Assembly (NCBI GenBank): GCA_015350385.1 | Contig: WNKI01000002.1 | Span: forward strand, 10,319,616 to 10,383,615 | DNA from: Aculops lycopersici | Taxonomy: Eukaryota > Arthropoda > Arachnida > Trombidiformes > Eriophyidae | DNA: 64,000 nt | Reading direction: 5' to 3' | In this document: piece by piece, positions 32,479 through 41,387 of the stretch | How positions within the stretch are numbered: the stretch's first letter is position 1 | How the letters are laid out: the number at the start of each line of letters is the position of its first letter | The notes under the pieces: generated by a model | Told to the model about the DNA's origin: nothing | Seen by the model: only the letters and a program-made list of their open reading frames with translations | The model's database searches: none | Translations under genes and position numbers: made by a program

Positions 32479-33636
32479 TTCTCTCTTGCCTTTGACACGA
32501 TGTCGATTGGGACAAGTGGTCGCCTTGTAGCGCCGACGAGAGAATCAGTGTTAGTCTCAAATCGCTGCTCACCACCGCCAACGACCACCACCAACGAGAT
32601 AAGATTCCTCCATCACCGAAGCCAGTTTAAGCCATCGAGTCAAAAGGCAAACGTTCATTGCGTTGCGCATGTGCAGTAAATCAATTTGAAGCTCATCTGA
32701 AACCAACAACTTGTAGGCAACAAGTGTTTTTTCTCCTCGACTCTGGTGCCGCCGGCACAATCCCTTTGACTCTCGTGTTTTAATTTATTGCAATGCGACG
32801 GGCAAATTTTCAAGCTACTCAAAGGGATTCGCTTGGGCAGCTGAAAAGTCTGACAATAACTTTGAAGAGATAATTAAGTTAGAGGACGACTTGATTTTGA
32901 TTTGAATTCATACAAGTGGCCTGCTTGTCCTCACCCAAAATACAGGAAATTCTATCTCATTTAAGACAATAGATTTGGTGTTAACTCTCACGATTCAGAA
33001 ACGGAGCATCATCCGCCTCAGAAAGACAGATAATTAAAACAAATTAATTTGAGCAGACTGTAACGAAATACTATCTCCACAGTAAGCTTGACAGGAAGTT
33101 TACGTATCAATTTTCCAGTAAAACTTGAGCTACGATATGTAGGTGCATAGAGAAAAAACTGTGATCGTGCAAGTTTGCGTCATTCGAGTTTGCCCGAAAT
33201 CCGATTTAAACTTGCCGCCAGAACCGCGTGTGCCCATGTTGACGCGCAACTTTTTCCCCTCTTAGAGTGTACAAAAACCCATACAGAAAGGGAAAGAAAC
33301 TTTTGCATGTGCTCGCTTGCTCCGCACACAAGGCCAGAATTTCCGCTTCCAACATGTTTTCGGTGCGCAGATCCTAACTCACTGTGGCAACTTGCTTTTC
33401 TACACAAATTCTCATAAGGATATGCGGCATGGTCACCAATCCATGAAAATCTTTATTATTATCCAACCAAGCTAACATATTAGGATACCAATATTATTAT
33501 TTGGTATAGCATAAATTATCAGTACTAGACTTCAAAACTATTATCTTCCTTTAAAACTCTATTTGGCAAGCATCGCAGCAAGCCGGAACACTTATTACTA
33601 CTCCGAAAAGATCATTTGTAGAAACAAACTAACACA
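32152..33636. other. Divergent regulatory interval between T-box gene and RpL12
   Basis: No coding signal. A CT microsatellite lies at about 32452-32480. CCACTTGTCC and GGCAACAAGTG words occur near 32510 and 32699. The part just upstream of 33637 is AT-rich and should contain the RpL12 promoter. Confidence 0.45.
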
Positions 33637-34270
33637 ATGGCAAAGAAACCAGATCCAAATGAGGTTAAAATTAGTAAGTATCAATACCTAAACAGCTGAG
33701 TTAATCACTGTCACTGTAGACCACCTTCTAGGCAAAAAAGCCTTGTTTGAAATTCTTCAAAACAATCATGCTAACAAATTCCATTTCAATCCGATCCTCT
33801 ATCTAGTCTTCTTGAGGGCAGTCGGAGGCGAAGCCGGTGCCACATCATCGCTAGCTCCAAAGATTGGTCCCCTCGGTCTGTCCCCAAAGAAGGTTGGTGA
33901 CGATATTGCCAAGGCCACTCAAGACTGGAAGGGCTTGAAGGTTACTTGTAAACTCACCATTGTCAACCGTCAAGCAACTATAGAGGTCGTGCCGAGTGCC
34001 GCGTCACTAGTTATCAAAGCGTTAAAAGAACCTCCCAGAGATCGAAAGAAAGTAAAGAATATTAAACATTCAGGAAATCTTACATTTGATGAGATAGTTT
34101 CAATTGCCAGGACAATGAGATCGAGGAGTCAAGCCAAGAAGCTCGAGGGAACTGTCCTCGAGGTTTTGGGTACCTCACAAAGTGTTGGATGCACTGTTGA
34201 GGGATGTAGGCCACACGATATCATTGACAAAATCAAGGCAGGTCAAATCACTGTTCCAACTGAGGGATAA
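33637..34270 (+). CDS. RpL12: 60S ribosomal protein L12 (uL11)
   Basis: Two exons, 33637-33673 and 33807-34270, with a 133 bp intron (donor GTAAGT, acceptor TCTATCTAG). The spliced product is 166 residues, next to 165 in human. It begins MAKKPDPNEVKI and continues IFLRAVGGEAGATSSLAPKI, then GPLGLSPKKVGDDIAKATQD and KNIKHSGNLTFDEIVSIART. uL11 forms part of the ribosomal stalk base and the GTPase-associated centre, with P0. The intron falls in codon 13, a typical early position for ribosomal protein genes. Without splicing, only a truncated frame starting at 33743 would be seen. Identity is very strong. Confidence 0.96.
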
Positions 34271-34620
34271 TTTAAAGTAAGATTAAGAAGATGAATTAAA
34301 GTCTCAAGTTGAAGAAAAAACTTCAATCGATGATAATTAACAATCTAGGCTAGTGACTATTGATTTCTTGTATTGTATGGTTCGGTTGATGAGAAATTTT
34401 ATTTCTATCCATTTTAATTGTAGTAATATTGTTAATGATTGTGGCGATAATTTTATTTCAATATAGTGGTGATGTTAACTCTAATAATGTGAATAATGAT
34501 AAGTAGCAATGGATTATCTCTTGTCAACTTTTGGTGAACTTGGTTCAATCATATCCAAGTTCTTATACACAGGTCAATACAATTGAATTATAACGAGCTT
34601 GTCAATGGGTTTGATGATGA
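34271..34620. other. Short convergent intergenic region
   Basis: About 350 bp of AT-rich sequence between the stop codons of RpL12 and capicua; it should hold both 3' UTRs. Nothing else is visible. Confidence 0.5.
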
Positions 34621-36201
34621 TCATTCATCGCTAGGTCCGGGAGTTAGATTGCCAGCTTGGGTTTGGGACATATGATTTTGTCTAACTTCTCTAATTTTGT
34701 GTTGCAACTGTTTCTTGCTTGTGAATACTGATTTGTGCTCTTCATAGAACTTGTTCGTTTGTTCAGTAGACGGATAGAAGCCCTTAATTCTAAACAATTC
34801 CATAATCAGGCGTCTTTGCTTACTTAACGTGCGTCGGTGGGAGGTCGACTCTCTGGTATCGGCAGCACCGGCAGTGAGACAAGGCGAGGTTGGTGTGTTG
34901 ACTGAGGCCGATAACGGTGTATTCTGTCTGGAGCTTGCCAAGCTGAGATCTAGCTGTTGACGGGACAAAACAACGGCAGCTGAGAGATCAAAATCTTGGC
35001 CAAAAAAGCGCTGTTGCTGATGAACTCGATGATGTTGATTCTCTGGACTACAGCTACTTGCAGTGGTTGCAGCTGGTGAGGCGCCCGACGAGGTGGCAAA
35101 CGCCGAGGGTGCAGTCAGTGGCGGTGCCGAAAGGGGTGGCGCCGACAAAGGAATCGGTGGCGAGAAAATAGCGCTACTACTTGAATCGCGTCTAGCGACC
35201 ATGGACCCGCAAGCACTACCAACGCCACTTGTCGCTGGCGATGGTGATGATTGACTCTTGGTGCACCATTTCCAATCCGGATGCTTCTTAAAGTGATCCT
35301 CTTTCTGCTGAAAAGCCTCAACTTTATACTTGTTCTTCTCACTTTGATCCAAACTATACCACCATTGGCCTAGAATTTTAGACACTGTTCGATTATCGCT
35401 ATTTGGGTGACGCTGGTGCACTAGTGGCCGATACTTTCTTGAGAACAATATGAACGAGTTGGATGGCCGCTTAATGTGAGCCTCGCCACCAGCGCCGCTT
35501 TGTTGTTTTTGGCTTGGTGACGCGGACGTGGGTGTCTTAGGTGTCGGTGTTTGGTTGATGGCTGAGTTTGTGGAGCTAACGTTATTGTTTTTACCATTTG
35601 TGTTGACATTCTGGCACGAGGCGCCGTTGTTCTGAGGCTGAAGCTGATTTTGTGGGATTGTTATGGTTTGGACCTTGAAGTTGTGAGGCTCTTGTTTTGT
35701 CGTGATGATATTGTTGTAGTTGTATTCGTTGTAGTTGTTGTTATTATTGTTGTTCAAAATGGCAATGTGAGATAGGTCTTTAGCAGTGTCATTGTTATTA
35801 TTGGTGATGTTGCTTTGGTTTAGTTGTGCAATACTATGATTTTGGTTGTTGGTGTTGGTAGCCGTGCTGGTTGTCTTAGCAGTGTTTGTGTTGGTATTCG
35901 ACTCGTTGTTCGTGTTGTTGGTATTATTTGGTGCGTCAATGGTAAATAACGGTAACAGTGTACGCCATTCAATCACCTGGTTCCTTCTCAGGTCATAGGG
36001 TGCACTTTGGCCTTGCAAACCTTGATTGGGATTATGATGATGATGCATACTGTTACTATGGTGGTTTGGGTGAACGGATGATGCGTTGATAATGTGCGAT
36101 GCTTTGTGATGATGATTATTTAGGTTACCATTCGAATGCTCAATTGCTCGTGTTTTTAACGACACGAGCATATCGGCCGCCTGATGGATGTCAAAGTCCA
36201 T
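34621..36201 (-). CDS. cic: Capicua HMG-box repressor, short form
   Basis: A 526-residue single-exon transcriptional repressor acting downstream of receptor tyrosine kinase/ERK signalling. The HMG box is at about 241-315 (HIKRPSNSFILFSRKYRPLV, then HQRHPNSDNRTVSKILGQWW and FKKHPDWKWC). Its HQRHP and DNRTVSKILG sequences are specific to Capicua and not SOX. The C1 domain, which with the HMG box reads the TGAATGAA-type site, is at about 458-512 (TLSKQRRLIMELFRIKGFYP, then LQHKIREVRQ). An N-terminal block VIEWRTLLPLFTIDAP (about 76-91) resembles the conserved N-terminal region of CIC. Asn- and His-rich linkers fill the rest. Drosophila and human short forms exceed 1,400 residues, so this is unusually compact. 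Confidence 0.9.
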   Translation of the reverse strand: MDFDIHQAADMLVSLKTRAIEHSNGNLNNHHHKASHIINASSVHPNHHSNSMHHHHNPNQGLQGQSAPYDLRRNQVIEWRTLLPLFTIDAPNNTNNTNNESNTNTNTAKTTSTATNTNNQNHSIAQLNQSNITNNNNDTAKDLSHIAILNNNNNNNYNEYNYNNIITTKQEPHNFKVQTITIPQNQLQPQNNGASCQNVNTNGKNNNVSSTNSAINQTPTPKTPTSASPSQKQQSGAGGEAHIKRPSNSFILFSRKYRPLVHQRHPNSDNRTVSKILGQWWYSLDQSEKNKYKVEAFQQKEDHFKKHPDWKWCTKSQSSPSPATSGVGSACGSMVARRDSSSSAIFSPPIPLSAPPLSAPPLTAPSAFATSSGASPAATTASSCSPENQHHRVHQQQRFFGQDFDLSAAVVLSRQQLDLSLASSRQNTPLSASVNTPTSPCLTAGAADTRESTSHRRTLSKQRRLIMELFRIKGFYPSTEQTNKFYEEHKSVFTSKKQLQHKIREVRQNHMSQTQAGNLTPGPSDE

Positions 36202-37387
36202 GGTGCTAATTGGTCATTTATGAAGTAGTTGTATGCTCTAGTGGGTATACGATATGATATGATATGATATGTTGACGGTATTGGTGTTGTTATTGGTTTG
36301 GTATCGGTATGGTTGTGGTTATAGTTGAAGTGGTTGAGGTATTGGGAGTATTTTAAGTAATGAGATAATGAAGTAGTGATGCTCCCGTTTCTCTTTTTCG
36401 GCCACTTTGGCCACTTTGTTGATGCTGATGCCTCTTATTCTTTTTCTTGTGTCGGGTCAGTCGCTTTCACGGGACCACTGGTAGTGGTGTTGGTGGTGGT
36501 GGTGGTGCTAGTGGTTGCAAGTTGCAATGGTGGCCCGTGCGAGCCAGAGAGTGGGCCAGTGCTAGTGAGTGGATAGCTGGGAAGACAGTCGCACAGACAG
36601 ACGGGCGAGCGGTCGAGTGGGGGAATGCGGGGCGCGCGCCGGGCCCAGTGTAACAGACGCGCAAACGCACACAATTCCACTGCTGTAGTTGTGAGTGGGA
36701 GCGAGCGAGCAGGCAAGTTAGTGGTGCTAGTGGGCACAAGTGGCAAAGGCAACGAAAGCGAGAGTTAAAGAGAGATAGAGAAAGAGGGGGACGGAGAGAG
36801 AGAGAGAGAGAGAGAAGGCGACACACAGAGCAAATGGGCTCTCATTTGCTTGCTCACTGTGACTCGCCTATGGCAATGAATGCAGCGGCGGCGGCGGCAG
36901 CATCACACATCCACAGTGGGAGCCATTGTGCTGCTCGCGATGCAAGTGAATGCGACTTGGTTTTGCCTCCTCGATGAAGAGTATTACACACAAACGCATG
37001 CACAGAATCTTCCCCACTAACAAGCGGCTCGCAACTTTCAATGGACGCAGTCCGTTGGATGCGGCGCTGCCGCCGTTAATACACAACCAACAAATTCACC
37101 GACCGGCCCATTACAAGCCTCCATTGCAATGCGACTTCTGGGCAGGCTTGCGAGCAGAGGCGCGCGGTTGTTGTGAATGCACGTCGCAGACAACAACAGC
37201 AACCACCACTACCACCACCACTAGTGTTCGCTAGAACGCATGCGCCCTGAGGACAGGTCGTTTTGGCGTAGTGTTTGATCCAAAGCCAGTGGCTATAGCG
37301 ACTGGCTGCCTGCCTGTCTCCCCATAACCAACACAACAACCACAGCAGTAGCGACAACAACCGCGGGCCGCAATTGAGGCAAAGATG

Positions 37388-37418
37388 CGGCCCGGGCATC
37401 CCGGGCTCGCAAAAAAGC
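37388..37418. promoter_or_regulatory. GC-rich CCCGGG motif, copy 1
   Basis: Contains two CCCGGG sites three bases apart followed by CTCGCAAAAAAG. The right part, CCCGGGCTCGCRAAAAAG, recurs at 41.9 kb in the same orientation and in a similar GC-rich non-coding setting. Confidence 0.35.
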
Positions 37419-37698
37419 TCGCGTCCGACAGACCCACCGATCGACCGAATGGCTGGCTGACCGGCCGGCTGCCCCCGTGTCGCAGCCAGCCAGCCAGTCA
37501 GCCAGTCGGTGAGTCGTCATTGGTGCTCTCGATTTTGCCATTGCAATCTGCTTATGTATTGCTTATGTACTCTCACTGCCTACTGGCGCCTCTGTTGCTG
37601 GTGTATGTGAGAACCACAAAGATAGCTTTTATACTTTTGAGCGCCTCTAGCGGCATTGTTGGTACTAAATCATCAGCTGTGAAAACGAACGCGAATTC

Positions 37699-37732
37699 TC
37701 GCTGGTGGGTTGTCCTTACAACCCACCAGCGA
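37699..37732. repeat. Perfect hairpin, 15 bp stem and 4 base loop
   Basis: TCGCTGGTGGGTTGT, loop CCTT, then the exact inverse complement. A few further bases pair imperfectly outside. It is not next to a gene end, so it is not an obvious terminator. It could be a transcribed structured RNA, a protein-binding palindrome or a remnant of an inverted-repeat element. Confidence 0.6.
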
Positions 37733-38251
37733 ATCGGTGCAACATGTCCCGCTGTCTGTTGATTCAAGTTGTTTTGTGCTATATCAGGGACCTGTATGCA
37801 AAGTTTAATGGGTGCGATGATGAGCACCTAGACCCGAAACCTCGAAAAGAGCCGTGTTGAGTAAGCTGCCGAGCTGGAAAAAATACGATTTTTCCCCCTT
37901 TTTTCCCTTTTTTAGAAAAGCTAACCATTTCTCGCACGGTATCCTAATCTGAATGCCGCCACACTCGCTCTGTTGCTGCGGAATCTCATTGGAAGGGACA
38001 GAAGCACAGCAGCAGTGACTGCTGTGTTGGTGGTGCCGCCTGCGCTCTCCAATGGAAACTCCAATGCCACTGCTGCAGCTTGAGTCAAGCCAAAGCCATA
38101 ACTTTGCTCCATTGCTTCTCTCTCTTTCTTTCTCTGGTATTACCACAATCAGGTGTGATAATTATTATATTCATCCTTCTCCTCCTCAGCTTCATTCATT
38201 CCATCGACGCAATTTGGCCATCATTTTATTGAATCATCATTCTTACTACGT

Positions 38252-38997
38252 TTAGCAAAACATCATATTCCCAAAGTAATTTGCCAAAGCTATCAATAGA
38301 GGACTGTATATTTTTGCATCAACATCTTCATTGGACACTCCTGAAACTCCAAGGGCGGGCCAGGCGTTTACAAATTTCTTAATTATTATTGGTATTAGAG
38401 ACAATACAAAGAGACAAATCAGAGGAAGGGTCAAGTTTGTTTGTGGAGTCAATTATAAGACTTGTTTTAGCTCACGAATTTACCTACAATATCAATTGCA
38501 TCAATTAAAATTTAATTGGATTATTTAACCAAGTCCATAGCTAGTTTGTTGTTGCATAAGTTTGCTCTTTGCGAATTATCAGCATCAACTCGCATCTGAC
38601 ATTACAGCAATCAGATCAACAATTGGATTGTTGATAAAACTAGAAGATAAAACTAAAGCAATTTATTGCCAAGTAATTCGCTTGTCTTGGCTTCCTCCTC
38701 AAGACCAACCTCTATTGTGTTCGGCAACCTTAAGCAATATTGATGAAAAACATCCAATTCTAGTGCTAATTTGTGTTGTCCAACATCATTGAGCGAAGCA
38801 AGCGGCATTATTACATTTTCTGGGCTGTCATTGAAAGTTGTTAATTTCACCAACTGATAATCAACAGAAAATCTTGAAGTGAAATATAACCATCCGCCCC
38901 AAACAAGTGAAAAATTTCTGAACTGCATTTCATCATCATTTTCATCAAGTAACTTTCTCCATTGAATACAAGAGCAACAAAGAATAACATTCATCAT
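38252..38997 (-). CDS. Putative multi-exon gene with C-terminal membrane segment, unresolved
   Basis: I do not recognise the product. The minus strand has a first frame beginning MMNVILCCSCIQWRKLLDEN (38997 down to 38653) that reads like protein. A middle block near 38590-38640 encodes FINNPIVDLIAVMSDAS, after a good acceptor (TTTTATCTTCTAG). A last frame (to 38252) encodes a hydrophobic helix, LICLFVLSLIPIIIKKFVNA, followed by a polar stretch and stop. AATAAA in minus orientation sits at 38225-38230, just past that stop. The exons cannot be joined with certainty. If the first ATG is right, it is only 19 bp from the start of the divergent Rab gene. The whole model could be wrong. Confidence 0.35.
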
Positions 38998-39016
38998 TAA
39001 ACATCAAAACAACAAT

Positions 39017-39646
39017 ATGGCCACCAACAAGAGTTATGATTATCTATTCAAACTGCTCCTGATCGGAGATTCGGGTGTCGGAAAAACAAGCATTCTATTT
39101 AAATTCAGCGAAGATACATTCAGTCCAGCTTTCATCTCGACCATTGGGATTGACTTCAAGATAAGAACCATCGAGGTTGATGGGAAGAAAATTAAACTAC
39201 AAGTTTGGGATACGGCTGGTCAAGAGAGATTTAGAACAATTACTACTGCCTATTATCGAGGTGCCATGGGTATAATGCTCGTATATGATGTAACAAATTT
39301 GAAGAGTTTTGAGAATATTAGTAACTGGATACGAAATATTGAAGCGCACGCATCGGACGATGTTGAGCTAATGATTCTTGGTAATAAGTGCGATATTCAA
39401 GACAAACGCCAAGTTTCAAAAGAGAGAGGTGAGCAACTAGCGTTACAGCACGGTATAAAATTTATGGAAACTTCAGCAAAAGCAACCATCAACATTGAAG
39501 AAGCATTCACAACACTTGCCAGAGATATCAAACTCAAGATGGAGAAAAAGATTGAGGATTCAAATCTGAATAGAGGCTATCAATTAAGTAGAGATGATCC
39601 GGCAAAGAGGAGGACGCGTCTAAGTTTCTGTGGTTTTTTTCAATGA
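39017..39646 (+). CDS. Rab family small GTPase, Rab8/Rab10-like
   Basis: A 209-residue GTPase of exocytic membrane traffic. All nucleotide-binding motifs are intact: GDSGVGKTS (P-loop), the switch I effector region FISTIGIDFKIRTIE, WDTAGQERF (switch II), NKCD and ETSAK. The sequences TITTAYYRGAMGIMLVYDVT and NWIRNIEAHASDDVELMILG are typical of the Rab8/10/13 group, closest to Rab8 as I recall it. The C-terminus ends LSFCGFFQ. This has one cysteine at position -5 and no CC, CXC or CaaX box, so the usual geranylgeranylation signal is missing. No alternative splice that restores one was found in the next 300 bases. It is single exon. Confidence 0.9.
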   Translation: MATNKSYDYLFKLLLIGDSGVGKTSILFKFSEDTFSPAFISTIGIDFKIRTIEVDGKKIKLQVWDTAGQERFRTITTAYYRGAMGIMLVYDVTNLKSFENISNWIRNIEAHASDDVELMILGNKCDIQDKRQVSKERGEQLALQHGIKFMETSAKATINIEEAFTTLARDIKLKMEKKIEDSNLNRGYQLSRDDPAKRRTRLSFCGFFQ

Positions 39647-39974
39647 TGATGATTAATTTTTGAAATTTTTATAATTATTTGAGAACAACAATAACACCAG
39701 CATTTTATCATATTGATGATGATGATGGATTCTGAAGGACACAATATAGACACATTCTACAAATCACAAGCAATAACACAATCGTTCGATTGATGGTAAA
39801 ATCAACAATCAAAACAAGAAAACTTTCCACACATAAACTTCTCAATGTTCATAATTGTTCATATTAGAAACTAAAAATAACAAATTCTCTTATGGCACTC
39901 GCCAATTTATTTGAAATTTGGATGGGATTGGCTGTATCCATATTATCACAATCGATAGCCTATTCCTGCTAATC
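39647..39974. other. Short convergent intergenic region
   Basis: About 330 bp between the Rab and DPH2 stop codons; AT-rich 3' UTR sequence with TGATGA runs. Nothing else is visible. Confidence 0.5.
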
Positions 39975-41387
39975 TTAGTCCTCCTCCTTCTTCAGCGGCT
40001 CACTCATGTAACTTGAAGCAATACCAGTCAGACCCTCTTCAACAGTTAAATTCTCTTTAGTGTTGTTAGTACCATCGCCACTACTACTATCACCAACGGA
40101 AGCCTTATACTCCAAGCCGGACCACTTATTTAGCCTCGCTTGGGAACATCTTTCTAGAAGCTCATTTCTCGTATGCACTAGAGCCAACGAAACATCGCTA
40201 ACTTTTCTCTTGTTGATTTCATCATCAATAGACAGGTGATCGGATGAACCCGGCCATAGTACACGTCCATATTCAGCCTCAAGGCCGCAGGCCAGCTTAA
40301 ATTCGATTTCACTTATTATTGGCCGGTTGAAAACAAGTGATTCTAGTATTGTGGAGCAAGTGCATGCATTAACGACAATGAATGCGTCACATAGATCAAA
40401 GTTGCCTATCTTACATTCGTCAATAGTTTGTACCATAGTAATAAAATATAGCGTATGTTTTCGCTTTTCTGAATAACTTCTCAGTCTTGGCGCGATCTCA
40501 TCCATATTCGGGAGAGGATTTGTGATTATAACTCCGATCTTCAGCTCGTCCTGATCCTTAAGTCTTCCTACAAGCGCCATTCTTTTGTTTAGTACCTTCG
40601 AGACATTCACCTCCTCTCGAGAGACGCTATCTTTGCATGTAAACTTAATAAGCTTACTTGGACCAGACAAAATGATCGCTGTGGATAGTCGATCGCCGAT
40701 GTAGATTGCACAGTTATAATCATTGGAATTTCTCGCCAAGACAAAATTGTGAAAAATTTCCATATTTGAACCAGTTATGAAGAAAGATCTATTGTTTTTT
40801 GTTGTCTGCCAATTCGAGTCGGGGCATCGAAGTTTGGCAATCTCAACGGAGTCTCTGGTTAGATGGGCTTCATCAAGTTTCACTTGGAGCTCTCTCACAT
40901 AATCGATCATATCAGTGTCGTAAAGGACACACATTTTGCAGTTTGCGTCTGACTTTGTTAGGCTATCAATCTCTTGGAATATTGTGTTGAGATTCTTTTG
41001 GAATAGATCTTTTGAAACTCTGGGATGGGTAAAGTCAAATAGAACTGGCTTTGCGACTTGTTGAATGTTTTTGAGCTGTGGTTTAGAGAGGCAAACCTTA
41101 CCTAGATGAATGATAGCATCTAAATTCGATATGTGCTGAGTTACTAACAAATCTACACAACAAGTATTTGCCTGTGTGACATAGACATCTAATTCCTCAT
41201 CCTTTTTATCAATAGCATCCTCTTGATATGGATTTCTCCTGAGAAACTTGTCTTGCAAATATGTGCTAATATCAGCAGACCTTTTGAGATCCTCCTTCTT
41301 CAGCTGAACTACAATTCTTCTGAATTTATTCTCAATAATCCAGTCCAGACACTCGTCTAGCTGAAATATATCGTGAATATTGTCCAT
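39975..41387 (-). CDS. DPH2: Diphthamide biosynthesis protein DPH2
   Basis: A 470-residue subunit of the DPH1-DPH2 radical SAM-like enzyme, which transfers the aminocarboxypropyl group to a histidine of elongation factor 2. Key stretches are YVTQANTCCVDLLVTQHISN, LDAIIHLGKVCLSK and, near the end, NFDLCDAFIVVNACTCSTIL and RPIISEIEFKLACGLEAEYG. Cysteines in these blocks fit the Fe-S sites of the family. Length is near human DPH2 (489). The C-terminal 40 residues are acidic and Ser/Thr-rich. It is single exon and diverges from the 44.2 kb gene across 2.8 kb. Confidence 0.9.
   Translation of the reverse strand: MDNIHDIFQLDECLDWIIENKFRRIVVQLKKEDLKRSADISTYLQDKFLRRNPYQEDAIDKKDEELDVYVTQANTCCVDLLVTQHISNLDAIIHLGKVCLSKPQLKNIQQVAKPVLFDFTHPRVSKDLFQKNLNTIFQEIDSLTKSDANCKMCVLYDTDMIDYVRELQVKLDEAHLTRDSVEIAKLRCPDSNWQTTKNNRSFFITGSNMEIFHNFVLARNSNDYNCAIYIGDRLSTAIILSGPSKLIKFTCKDSVSREEVNVSKVLNKRMALVGRLKDQDELKIGVIITNPLPNMDEIAPRLRSYSEKRKHTLYFITMVQTIDECKIGNFDLCDAFIVVNACTCSTILESLVFNRPIISEIEFKLACGLEAEYGRVLWPGSSDHLSIDDEINKRKVSDVSLALVHTRNELLERCSQARLNKWSGLEYKASVGDSSSGDGTNNTKENLTVEEGLTGIASSYMSEPLKKEED

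Larger units (their letters stand above)
36202..38251. other. Non-coding region upstream of capicua
   Basis: No credible gene. It contains a GATAT pentamer run (36251-36270), a GA microsatellite (about 36793-36815), a GC-rich CCCGGG motif shared with 41.9 kb (37388-37418) and a strong hairpin (37699-37732). The 36.4-37.5 kb part is clearly GC-richer than the surroundings, like a promoter or CpG-rich segment. Confidence 0.45.

Noticed and set aside
33743..33806. In-frame start inside the RpL12 intron
   Set aside because: Splicing from 33673 to 33807 gives the full uL11 N-terminus; the intronic methionine gives a non-homologous start.
36376..37762. Several overlapping frames in the GC-rich region upstream of capicua
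   Set aside because: Low complexity, conflicting frames, no start context or homology; GC-rich DNA keeps frames open by chance.
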